Assembly: GCA_021405325.1 (NCBI GenBank)
Contig: QWII01000182.1
Coordinates: 1-9,144, forward strand
Direction: 5' to 3'
Source: Caldilinea sp. CFX5
Lineage (GTDB): Bacteria > Chloroflexota > Anaerolineae > Caldilineales > Caldilineaceae
Length of the DNA stretch: 9,144 bases
Shown: piece after piece, positions 1-7,803 of the stretch
Numbering within the stretch: position 1 is the stretch's first letter
Layout of the letters: each line of letters opens with the position of its first letter
Made by a program: the position numbers and the translations under genes
Notes under the pieces: model-generated
The model's input: only the letters and a program-made list of their open reading frames with translations
Told to the model about the DNA's origin: nothing
Database searches by the model: none

Positions 1-2376
1 AGCTTGGTTGGAATTCAAGGTATACCAGCTCAGGTTCTCTTCTTCGATGTGATTTCTAAGAGAGGTTTGCTCTCGTAAGAACTCTAAATAACCAAGATGT
101 TTGTACCATCGATTATCAATAGCCCAGCGCATGATTTGTTGCGTTGTCTGGGCTGCTAACTGGTCTAATCCCAAGGCATCAACTTGTCGTTTGTAGGCCA
201 CTTTCAGAACCCCTGTTAACCATTCATGGATGTCATCCCACTGTTGATTCTTCAGGCCAATAAATTCATTGAGATTAAAAGTATCTGTTACCTCACAAAA
301 AAAATTCCCTAACCCTGCCTCATCCCATATCTGTGGCTTCTTACGCGATACTAAAAATTTTTTCATAGCTTTTCGAACCACATTATCCATCACGGTTTCC
401 ATATCATAGGATAAACCCTTGTTTTGAATCACATCCCTTCTAAGTTCATAAATGAACTGACGTTGCTTATCTAACACACTGTCATATTCATACACATGTT
501 GACGATTTCTTAGATTATGATTTTCAACTTTACGTTGTGCATTTTTGATTGATCGGGTCACCAAACCAGCTTTTATTGGTACATCATCTTCCACGTTCAA
601 CCTGTGCATAAGCGAGGATATGCGTTGCCCACCAAAGCGTAGCATGAGATCACTTTCCAACGACAGAAAAAAGCAAACTGTGCCAGGATTACCGTGACGG
701 CCAGCACGCCCAGATAATTGCATATCAAGATGACGTGACTCATTCCGCTCAACTCCAATTACGTACAATCCACCTAACCGAATTGCATCTTCTTCTAATT
801 TGATATCAGTACCCCGCCCCGCCATTTTGGCCGATATGGTGATCGCTCCTTTTCGACCCGCAGCTTGAATTATAGCTGCTTCTTGTGCGTGATATTTGGC
901 ATGAAGTACATTATGTGATAATTGTTTTGATTTTAAGAGATCACTAATAGTTTCTGCTTCCTCGACTGAAGCTACGCCAACTAGTATTGGTCGTCCCTTT
1001 GCACAAATTTCGTCTATTTCATTACATACAGCAGCATACATACCTTTCTTCGTAGAAAACACACGATCCGGCAGCTCTTCACGGCGAAAGGGAGAGTGTG
1101 GAGGAATTACAATGACCTTAATTCCATATACTTCGAATAACTCTTTTTCTCTCCACTTTGCCGTAGCTGTCATACCAGACAATTTTTTGTAAAGCCTGTA
1201 AAAATGTTGATATGAAATAGTCGCAAGTGGTGTAGCTGGTAATTGGATCGATGCTCCATGTTTGACTTGGAGCGCTTGCTGTAAACCATCGGCAAACGGA
1301 CTACTTAGTGCTAGCCGACCAGTGAGCTTATCTATATGTACTACGTCAACTCTACTTCCTTGGCTTACAACCGTAACATAATCTACATCTTCTTTATAAC
1401 AATAAATTGCTCTAAGGGATTGTATTAACTGATGTGCTACGCCGGCGTGCTTAACGTTATAAATACTATCTACGTTAAGTAAATAACTTGACTTCTCGAT
1501 ACCAATTTCTGTAAATTCAACTATTTTCCTTGCGGCGTCTAGGATAAAGTCTACATCTGGCACTAATTGGTTAGCAATACCCATCAGCGTACGATAAAAA
1601 TTAGTATTAACTTGTGTAACTGAACCTGTAACCAAACAAGGGGTGCTGGCTTGATCAATTAAAATGCTGTCTGCTTCATCCAAAATTACATAATCCAGAT
1701 TACTTTGTACTAGGTTCTCCTGAGTGTGAACCATATTGTCTCTCAAATAGTCAAATACAAATTCTTGATATGTACCATAAACAATATTACATGCATTTGC
1801 CTCTTTCCTTGTACACGCTACCAGTGAATACCCTTGACCATCAGCTTTTATTACTTTTGAAGAACTACGGTCACCGTGTAGCACTCCCACTGTTAGCTGC
1901 AAGGTCATATACAAAGGACCCATCCATAGTGCATCGCGCTGGGCTAAATAATCGTTGTATGTTGCGATATGTATAGTTAAACCTTGGAGGGCGTTTAGAA
2001 TAGCCGGCATGGTAGCAACCAGAGTTTTGCCTTCACCATTCAACATTTCAATAATATTGCCCTCATGTAACGCAATAGCTGCCTGAATTTGCTCAGGATA
2101 ATGTTTCATTTTAAGGACTCGGTGAGACATCTCCCGCACAATTGCAAAAGTTTCAACTAATGCTTGTTCTGAACGTCCAGAATGCACTAGTGTTTCGCGC
2201 AGTTTAGCCGTTCTCTCTATTAATTGGGTATCAGAGTACAGTTGTAACTGCGGTCCATATTTCCATATTTTACTAGCCAGCCTTTGGAGGCGAAATAAGG
2301 TTGCTCTGTCGCTAATTGCATTCATAGATCTAAGCCATCCAGAATCTCTGAGTCGAAATGCGATTCTATCTCTCAT
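1..2376 (-). CDS. secA2: Divergent SecA paralogue (SecA2-like preprotein translocase ATPase), C-terminus cut by window edge
   Basis: Reading the minus strand from ATG 2376 gives 792 uninterrupted codons to base 1, clearly SecA family. In order: a short N-terminal region, Walker A GEGKT (residues 114-118), [10 protein letters not shown] (208-217), DEAD Walker B (233-236), a preprotein cross-linking region (about 250-390), GMTATAK (401-407), MAGRGTD (518-524), QLSGRAGR (553-560), and a helical scaffold with YDSVLDKQR (631-639) and WAIDNRW (751-757). It is homologous to the SecA upstream throughout. It lacks a 62-residue insertion present there at 563-632, and replaces conserved residues (Q242, S244, A405, K517). 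The frame is open up to a TGA at 2470-2472. ATG 2376 is the first ATG, but it has no clear ribosome binding site, and GTG 2406 or TTG 2382 are possible starts. The symbol means 'second SecA'. Orthology to actinobacterial or streptococcal SecA2 is not shown. The gene is intact, not a pseudogene, but its end is unseen. Confidence 0.9.
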   Translation of the reverse strand, partial: MRDRIAFRLRDSGWLRSMNAISDRATLFRLQRLASKIWKYGPQLQLYSDTQLIERTAKLRETLVHSGRSEQALVETFAIVREMSHRVLKMKHYPEQIQAAIALHEGNIIEMLNGEGKTLVATMPAILNALQGLTIHIATYNDYLAQRDALWMGPLYMTLQLTVGVLHGDRSSSKVIKADGQGYSLVACTRKEANACNIVYGTYQEFVFDYLRDNMVHTQENLVQSNLDYVILDEADSILIDQASTPCLVTGSVTQVNTNFYRTLMGIANQLVPDVDFILDAARKIVEFTEIGIEKSSYLLNVDSIYNVKHAGVAHQLIQSLRAIYCYKEDVDYVTVVSQGSRVDVVHIDKLTGRLALSSPFADGLQQALQVKHGASIQLPATPLATISYQHFYRLYKKLSGMTATAKWREKELFEVYGIKVIVIPPHSPFRREELPDRVFSTKKGMYAAVCNEIDEICAKGRPILVGVASVEEAETISDLLKSKQLSHNVLHAKYHAQEAAIIQAAGRKGAITISAKMAGRGTDIKLEEDAIRLGGLYVIGVERNESRHLDMQLSGRAGRHGNPGTVCFFLSLESDLMLRFGGQRISSLMHRLNVEDDVPIKAGLVTRSIKNAQRKVENHNLRNRQHVYEYDSVLDKQRQFIYELRRDVIQNKGLSYDMETVMDNVVRKAMKKFLVSRKKPQIWDEAGLGNFFCEVTDTFNLNEFIGLKNQQWDDIHEWLTGVLKVAYKRQVDALGLDQLAAQTTQQIMRWAIDNRWYKHLGYLEFLREQTSLRNHIEEENLSWYTLNSNQA

Positions 2377-2493
2377 GTACAACGCTGTTAAATCGTAACA
2401 ACACACTACACGATAATCAACAATTGCGCTTGCTGTAGATCCTAAATAGCAGTTGGAAAAAAGATGCAGTCATTAATAGAAAATTCGCATAAT

Positions 2494-2515
2494 TAAGTTC
2501 TATAACTTATGTCAA
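2494..2515 (-). promoter_or_regulatory. Candidate promoter/operator upstream of the SecA paralogue
   Basis: On the minus strand a perfect -35 box TTGACA lies at 2515-2510. It is followed directly by an inverted repeat with perfect 6-bp arms, TAAGTT-ATAG-AACTTA (2509-2494). A -10 box is weak: AATTAT at 15-bp spacing (2494-2489) or TATGCG at 18-bp spacing. The inverted repeat would lie in the promoter spacer, where a repressor or a MerR-type regulator could act. The start site would be near 2480, leaving a leader of about 100 nt. The promoter is inferred from sequence alone. Confidence 0.35.
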
Positions 2516-2523
2516 TTATGTTT

Positions 2524-2564
2524 AAAAAATACAGATTCTATTGCTTGAGCAGCAACAGAATCTG
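2524..2564 (-). terminator. Rho-independent terminator downstream of secA
   Basis: On the minus strand, 43 nt after the secA stop codon, CAGATTCT-GTTGCT pairs with AGCAA-T-AGAATCTG: an 8-bp and a 5-bp stem separated by one mismatch, with a 5-nt loop (2564-2532). It is followed by TA and six T residues (2529-2524). The hairpin is A+T-rich, so termination may be partial. It separates secA from the downstream SecA paralogue, which points to independent expression of the two genes. Confidence 0.75.
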
Positions 2565-2606
2565 GCATATAACTTAATCAGCAGTGCATGCAATCCTATT
2601 TTTTAT

Positions 2607-5600
2607 CTACTCCCGTGATTTATTGGAACGTACTTTTTTCTCTTTTTGCTGCTTGCTCCCGCCATTGGCAGTCGCTACACCTGGAACATGTGGTGGATTA
2701 GCGACAGGCTGTAAAGTCTCCCCGCTTCGTTGCTCGTTGCGGCCATGACACTTTTTATATTTCTTACCGCTGCCGCACCAACAGAGATCGTTACGGCTCA
2801 GTTGGGGGCCGGTGTTGCGCACTGTTTGCGGCTTACTATCGGCGCCATCGCGATTGGTGCGAATATTGCGCGCAATCGGCGTGGCGACCGGTACGGGCTG
2901 GGCAGCTTGTTGCTGGCGTTGCACCTGCACGGTATAGACGGCTTTGACAATATCGCTGCGAATGTCTTCCATGAGGGCGCCATACATGTTAAAGGCTTCA
3001 CGCTTATAGGCCACCACCGGATCGACCTGGGCATAGGCTTGTAGACCGATGCCTTCGCGCAGGTGGTCAAGGTCGGTCAGGTGGCGAATCCAGCGATTAT
3101 CAACAGCCCAGAGCATAATCTGCTTCTCGGCGTTGCGCATGGTCTGCTCACCCAATTCGGCGTCCTTGGCTTCATAGGCGGCCAAGGCGAGCGCAATGGC
3201 CTTTTCGCCCACCTCTTCGCGTGTTCCCTTGCGCCATTCTTCGACGTTGAAGCCGGCGGGCAGCGGGAAGATGCCCCGCAACGCTTGCGCCAGTTCGGGC
3301 AATTGCCATTCGGCGGCTTCGTCACTCGTCACAAACTGCGCGACAACGGCGTTGATCTCCTCTTCGATCATTGTCTCGACTGAGGTTTTTAATGACGGCT
3401 CGGTGAGGATGCGGCGGCGTTGGTCGTAGATGCGGTTACGCTGTTCATTGACCACTTCGTCATATTGCAAAACATGTTTGCGGATGTCGAAGTTGTGGCC
3501 TTCTACCTTGGTCTGTGCATTTTCAATCGCCCGGTTGACCAGCCCGGCTTCAATCGGAATATCATCCTCGACGCCCAAGCGGTTCATCAAGCCGCTAATG
3601 CGGTCGCCGCCAAAGCGGCGCATAAGATCATCTTCTAGGCTCAAGTAAAAGCGGCTGACGCCGGGATCACCCAGACGGCCGGAGCGACCACGTAACTGGT
3701 TGTCAATGCGCCGCGCTTCGTGGCGTTCGGTGCCGATAACACCGAGACCGCCTAGTTCGCGCACCTTCTGCTTGTCCTGTTCGGTCTCCTGCCACTTTTG
3801 TTGCAACACTTCGGCCCAACGGGTCTGGTAGCGCGTGGTGGGGTTTTGCCCATGTTTGAGCATTTCCAGCGCATCATTCCAGGCAAGCTGAGGGATCGCC
3901 GTGAGATCAATCTCTTCCTTGCGCATCTGCTCACGCGCCAACCCTTCGGGGTTGCCGCCCAGCAAAATATCGACGCCACGACCGGCCATGTTGGTGGCAA
4001 TGGTAACGGCGCCGGGGCGACCCGCCTGCGCGATAATCGTCGCTTCACGTTCATGATTCTTGGCATTGAGGATTTCGTGATCGACGCCGCGCCGCTTGAG
4101 CATTTGGCTCACCAACTCGCTGGTCTCAATGGCGACGGTGCCGACCAACACCGGTTGCCCCTTTTTGTGCGCTTCGGCAATTTCGTCGATCAACGCCTTG
4201 AATTTGGCCTCCTGCGTGCGGTAGACCTGATCGGCCAAGTCTTCGCGCACTACCGGGCGATAGGTCGGCACCATGACGACTTCCAAGTTGTAGATGCGCT
4301 GGAATTCCTCTTCCTCGGTCTTGGCCGTACCGGTCATGCCGGCCAGTTTGTTGTACATGCGGAAGAAGTTCTGGAAGGTGATAGTCGCCAGGGTCATTGA
4401 CTCTTTTTGCACCTTGACCCCTTCTTTGGCTTCAATAGCCTGGTGCAAGCCTTCGCTGTAGCGCCGGCCTTCCATGAGACGACCGGTAAACTCATCGACA
4501 ATGATCACCTCGTGGTTGCGCACGATGTAATCTTTGTCCCGCTTGTAAAGAGCATGGGCGCGCAGCGCGTTGTCCAGGTAGGGGATCATATCAAAGTGTT
4601 CGGGGCTGTAGAGATTATCCAGATTCAGCCGCCGTTCGACAAAGGCAATCCCTTCTTCGGTGAGCGTCGCCACCCGCTCCTTTTCATTGATGACATAATG
4701 CTTCACCGGCTGCAAGTTCTTCACCAAGTTGGCGAAATCCACATAGTAGTTGGAGCTTTCGCGTGCTTCACCGGAGATGATGAGCGGCGTGCGCGCTTCG
4801 TCGACCAGAATGTTGTCCACTTCGTCGATGATGGCGTAGTGGAGTTCGCGCTGGCTAACGCGGCTCAGGTCATGCACCATGTTATCGCGCAGATAGTCAA
4901 AGCCAAATTCGTTGTTGGTGCCATAGAGAATATCGGCCTGATAGGCTTCAGCGCGCGTAATGGGGCGCAACGCCAGGAAGCGATCATCGGCGGCCGGATA
5001 CTCCGGATCATAAATAAAGCTGCCCTTGTCCGGGGAGCCGGCGCTGTTCTGGATAACCGCCGCGCTGACCCCCAGCAAGTGGTAAATTGGCCCCATCAGT
5101 TGCAAACCGACTTTGGAGAGGTAGTCGTTGGGGGTGACTAGATGCACGCCACGCCCGGCCAGGGCATTCAGATAGAGCGGCAGCGTGGCAACCAGCGTCT
5201 TGCCTTCCCCCGTTTTCATTTCCGCAATGGTGCCGGAGTGGAGAACAATGCCGCCCAACAACTGCACATCATAGTGGCGCAGACCGGTGGTGCGTTTGCT
5301 GGCCTCGCGCACGGCAGCAAAGGCTTCAGGCAGAATGTCATCCAGTTCTTCCGCTTCGACGGCCAACATCTCTTTGCGGATGCGGTTGACTTCGACGCGG
5401 GCATACTTCTGCTCATCGGTGCCAAGCACGGCCAAGTACTCTTCCTGGGCGCGCGCCAATTCTGCGCGCAATTCAGCCGTGGCCGATTGGACGCGCTCCT
5501 TAAAGCCGGCAGTCAGCGCCTTGAGTTCGTCGTTGCTCTTTTTCTCAAACGCCGCCTCTAATGCGTTGATCTCCTCGACAATGGGGCGGTAGCGTTTGAG

Positions 5601-5651
5601 CGTCTTTTCATTGGGGTCGCCGACAATGGCGTGATAAATTTTTTTCAGCAT
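2607..5651 (-). CDS. secA: Preprotein translocase subunit SecA (housekeeping)
   Basis: This is the ATP-driven motor that binds preproteins and pushes them through the SecYEG channel, shuttling between cytosol and membrane. It has 1014 residues, longer than the usual 800-900. Domains in order: NBD1 with Walker A MKTGEGKT (145-152) and DEVD (276-279), [12 protein letters not shown] (283-294), preprotein cross-linking domain (about 300-420), [13 protein letters not shown] (438-450), NBD2 with MAGRGVD (555-561) and QLRGRSGR (652-659), then scaffold and wing. The C-terminal zinc motif is CWC-x8-CH (C957, C959, C968, H969). Insertions lie at about 60-100, 205-235 and 563-632. A lysine/arginine-rich tail of 45 residues follows the zinc motif. 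GRGVDI replaces the more usual GRGTDI. The start is supported by GAGG 7 nt upstream of ATG 5651. It has its own promoter and terminator, so it is probably monocistronic. Confidence 0.98.
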   Translation of the reverse strand: MLKKIYHAIVGDPNEKTLKRYRPIVEEINALEAAFEKKSNDELKALTAGFKERVQSATAELRAELARAQEEYLAVLGTDEQKYARVEVNRIRKEMLAVEAEELDDILPEAFAAVREASKRTTGLRHYDVQLLGGIVLHSGTIAEMKTGEGKTLVATLPLYLNALAGRGVHLVTPNDYLSKVGLQLMGPIYHLLGVSAAVIQNSAGSPDKGSFIYDPEYPAADDRFLALRPITRAEAYQADILYGTNNEFGFDYLRDNMVHDLSRVSQRELHYAIIDEVDNILVDEARTPLIISGEARESSNYYVDFANLVKNLQPVKHYVINEKERVATLTEEGIAFVERRLNLDNLYSPEHFDMIPYLDNALRAHALYKRDKDYIVRNHEVIIVDEFTGRLMEGRRYSEGLHQAIEAKEGVKVQKESMTLATITFQNFFRMYNKLAGMTGTAKTEEEEFQRIYNLEVVMVPTYRPVVREDLADQVYRTQEAKFKALIDEIAEAHKKGQPVLVGTVAIETSELVSQMLKRRGVDHEILNAKNHEREATIIAQAGRPGAVTIATNMAGRGVDILLGGNPEGLAREQMRKEEIDLTAIPQLAWNDALEMLKHGQNPTTRYQTRWAEVLQQKWQETEQDKQKVRELGGLGVIGTERHEARRIDNQLRGRSGRLGDPGVSRFYLSLEDDLMRRFGGDRISGLMNRLGVEDDIPIEAGLVNRAIENAQTKVEGHNFDIRKHVLQYDEVVNEQRNRIYDQRRRILTEPSLKTSVETMIEEEINAVVAQFVTSDEAAEWQLPELAQALRGIFPLPAGFNVEEWRKGTREEVGEKAIALALAAYEAKDAELGEQTMRNAEKQIMLWAVDNRWIRHLTDLDHLREGIGLQAYAQVDPVVAYKREAFNMYGALMEDIRSDIVKAVYTVQVQRQQQAAQPVPVATPIARNIRTNRDGADSKPQTVRNTGPQLSRNDLCWCGSGKKYKKCHGRNEQRSGETLQPVANPPHVPGVATANGGSKQQKEKKVRSNKSRE

Positions 5652-5779
5652 ATGGCATCCTCGGGTGGACAGGGGCTACCCGCCGCATCCCGTTATGAAC
5701 GTACTTTGGTAAATCGGTAATAAACTCTACGATTAAACGCCAATTGACAGCAAAGGTCAGTAAGCTTTGTTCTCATAGC

Positions 5780-5807
5780 ATTCTACCATGAAGTGGGGGG
5801 AGGTCAA
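5780..5807 (-). promoter_or_regulatory. Sigma-70-type promoter of secA
   Basis: On the minus strand TTGACC (5807-5802, 5 of 6 matches to the -35 consensus) and TAGAAT (5785-5780, 5 of 6 matches to the -10 consensus) are separated by 16 bp containing a run of six C. Transcription would start near 5773, giving a leader of about 120 nt before the secA start at 5651. The ribosome binding site GAGGA lies just before the start codon. Confidence 0.7.
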
Positions 5808-5838
5808 GAAGTTGTCAGGCTAGATAATCACCTGCGTG

Positions 5839-7140
5839 TTACAACGGTCTGGTTGGTTCACGGGGGGAAAGGCCATCGGGGTCGTTGACTACGGTTCCCG
5901 GCGGCGCAGGGGCGGGTTGCTGGATCAGCAAGGGGTCATTGGTGGCCGTCATCCACTGGTCAAGACGCTGGCGCAGATCCTGTAGCGTGTCGGCATAGGC
6001 GGGGAGAGCCGCCAAATTTTGCATTTCGTTGGGGTCAAAGAGGAGATCGTAGAGCTGTTCTATTGCCAACGTCCGGTCGCGCCACCCGGCTGCCACCCAG
6101 AGATCCTTGCTCACGCTGTCATCACAATTGGGCAGAACCGGTTTTGTGCGTTCACCGTAGCGCCGAATATATTTATAGCGCTGAGTACGAATGGCGCGTT
6201 GGGGTTCATAGGCGGCGTGATAGGTGACTTCGGCAAAGATGGCGTCGTTGATCTCCGCCTGTTCGCCGCGAATCACCGGCAACAGCGATTTACCCTGAAG
6301 CCAGGAAGGTGATGTGATGTTCAGGTAAGCGCAGAGCGTCGGAAAAATATCGATATGGGAGATCATAGCGTCACAGACTCGTCCGCCGGTAAAACCGCCC
6401 GGTCCGCGCATGATCAACAGAACGCCGATGCCGTGGTCGGTCAAATTGCACTTCATGGCCGGGAAAGCGAGACCGTGGTCAGTCGTCTGGATGACCAGTG
6501 TGTTCTCTGCCAGCCCCGCTATCGCCAGCGCGTCGAGGATCAGCCCGACACCGCGATCCAGTTCACCGGCCATCTTGACAAAATCGGCCATGTCCTGACG
6601 GGTGACTGAGGTGTCGGGCAAAGGAGCCGGCGGGCGCAGATAGTGGGCGGTGCTGGGATCGGCTTGGGGAAAGTCACGATGGGTTTCAAAAAAGCCGACA
6701 TCCAGAAAGAAGGGCTGTGGCGGCGCATTTTGCAAAAAGGCGGCGGCAGCCGGCGCGACATCGGCTACCAGCGTGCTTTTGGGTGGCGCAATGATCTGGT
6801 CAAAGCCCAAGCGGGTGCGATCCTGGTGCAGGTGCTGCAACCCGCCCAGCACCGTGTGATAACCGGCGCTACGCAAGGTATGGAGCAGATGTTGGTTGTA
6901 CTCATGCAATTGCCAGCCGCGGTTGACCAGGCCAGTCATACCGGCGCTGTGGGCGCACTGGCCGGTGAGCAGCGCCGCACGGCTGGCTGAACAAGTCGGC
7001 GCCGCACAAAACGTCTGGCGAAAGAGAACACCCCTTTCCGCCAACCGCTGGATATTGGGGGTCGGCACGCCATAGCCGTAAGGCTGGACATAGCGTCCGG
7101 TGTCGTGCGAATGGAGGTAGATGATGTTGGGTAAGGTCAT
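5839..7140 (-). CDS. Sulfatase, type I formylglycine-dependent (N-sulfoglucosamine sulfohydrolase-like)
   Basis: Predicted to hydrolyse sulfate esters or N-sulfate groups on sugars; the substrate cannot be read from sequence. It has 433 residues of the alkaline phosphatase/sulfatase superfamily. Visible features: NIIYLHSHDTGRY at the N-terminus, with D13 in the place of the usual metal-binding Asp pair (the first position is H12); the active-site signature C50-S-A52-S-R54 followed by AALLTG, where C50 would be oxidised to formylglycine; ETH (152-154); TTDHG (219-223) with metal ligand D221 and H222; and K230. The signature is CxAxR, not the commoner CxPxR. No signal peptide is visible, so the enzyme is probably cytoplasmic. 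Its ATG overlaps the stop of the upstream gene (ATGA, 7137-7140), implying translational coupling. The closeness to heparan N-sulfatase-like enzymes is judged from general pattern only. No maturase gene is in the window. Confidence 0.9.
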   Translation of the reverse strand: MTLPNIIYLHSHDTGRYVQPYGYGVPTPNIQRLAERGVLFRQTFCAAPTCSASRAALLTGQCAHSAGMTGLVNRGWQLHEYNQHLLHTLRSAGYHTVLGGLQHLHQDRTRLGFDQIIAPPKSTLVADVAPAAAAFLQNAPPQPFFLDVGFFETHRDFPQADPSTAHYLRPPAPLPDTSVTRQDMADFVKMAGELDRGVGLILDALAIAGLAENTLVIQTTDHGLAFPAMKCNLTDHGIGVLLIMRGPGGFTGGRVCDAMISHIDIFPTLCAYLNITSPSWLQGKSLLPVIRGEQAEINDAIFAEVTYHAAYEPQRAIRTQRYKYIRRYGERTKPVLPNCDDSVSKDLWVAAGWRDRTLAIEQLYDLLFDPNEMQNLAALPAYADTLQDLRQRLDQWMTATNDPLLIQQPAPAPPGTVVNDPDGLSPREPTRPL

Positions 7141-7775
7141 AGGCGGTTTAGAATCAGATCTTTGAGTTTGCGTAGAGTCGCGACGATCTCTTCCAGATCG
7201 TCCCGGTTGGCCGCATCGTACAAGCGACTTGAGCAGTAATCCCGCCCCACCAGCGTGGTAAAATAGCAGGTGCTGCCAATCACATAACTGCCATAAATCG
7301 GCAGACCATCCTGATTTTTGGCTTGAGCAATCAACATCGCCGTGAGCATTTGCGCTTCCGGGTCTTTGGCTTCGCCTCGTCCTTTCTTATACTCTTGCAA
7401 GAAGAAGTAGGGCTTTTGCGGCGTGTTGAATTTCAAGGGGGTGGCCACCAGACAATCAGCGACCACAGCTAACCGAAAATGGTCAATCGTAGCAGCCAGT
7501 GGGCGTTCATAGAAGACTTTGATTTTGTCCGGCACATCGATCTTGGCAATGGCAAAGAGACCACCGATAAAGCGGATTTTCAGCTCCTCTTCATTCCAAT
7601 ATTTGCCGTCAACTTTGACCTGTTCGTACAAATAGTCGAACATGGTTTGCTCGACTTCATCAAGCGTAGTTGTGGCGTTGAGCCATTCCTCCAGATGAGG
7701 GCAATTAGTGGCAACTTCCAAAGCAAAAGCATCCGCCAGGACGCCCAAATCGTAGGGAAGTTTTTGCTCATCCAT
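7137..7775 (-). CDS. Conserved-looking protein of unknown function with PD-(D/E)XK nuclease-like residues
   Basis: A protein of 212 residues that I cannot assign to a named family. The central part has a predicted beta strand ending in D107, then FFLQEYKKG, giving E128-x-K130, then a helix with Q142 (DPEAQMLTAMLIAQ). A D...ExK...Q arrangement is typical of the PD-(D/E)XK nuclease fold, seen in many restriction-like enzymes and in proteins that have lost catalysis. The C-terminus (190-212) is a charged, probably helical segment. There is no signal peptide or membrane segment. ATG 7775 is preferred over an in-frame TTG at 7802 because GGAG lies 4 nt and AAGGA 12 nt upstream of it. Its stop overlaps the sulfatase start by 4 bp, so the two are co-translated. 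A nuclease role is inference only. Confidence 0.75.
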   Translation of the reverse strand: MDEQKLPYDLGVLADAFALEVATNCPHLEEWLNATTTLDEVEQTMFDYLYEQVKVDGKYWNEEELKIRFIGGLFAIAKIDVPDKIKVFYERPLAATIDHFRLAVVADCLVATPLKFNTPQKPYFFLQEYKKGRGEAKDPEAQMLTAMLIAQAKNQDGLPIYGSYVIGSTCYFTTLVGRDYCSSRLYDAANRDDLEEIVATLRKLKDLILNRL

Positions 7776-7803
7776 ATTGCTCCGGTTCCTTTCTCTCACC
7801 AAG

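Noticed and set aside
1770..1976. Short plus-strand open frame opposite the SecA paralogue
   Set aside because: It lies over the [13 protein letters not shown]-site coding region on the other strand and has no ribosome binding site or known domain.
1..2376. The SecA paralogue as a pseudogene
   Set aside because: All 792 codons are open, the ATPase motifs are retained, and similarity to SecA continues in one frame to the window edge.
3798..5561. Long plus-strand open frames opposite secA (for example 3798-4400 and 4407-5141)
   Set aside because: They mirror the strongly coding minus-strand secA, which has complete family motifs. Their translations show no recognisable domain.
5693..5776. A 27-codon upstream reading frame in the secA leader, possibly a SecM-like regulatory peptide
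   Set aside because: Its ATG lies only 3 nt after the -10 box, upstream of the expected transcription start, and it has no ribosome binding site. The peptide shows no known arrest motif.
7776..7802. TTG start at 7802 for the PD-(D/E)XK-like protein
   Set aside because: The added nine residues (MVRERNRSN) include the ribosome binding site of the better ATG at 7775.
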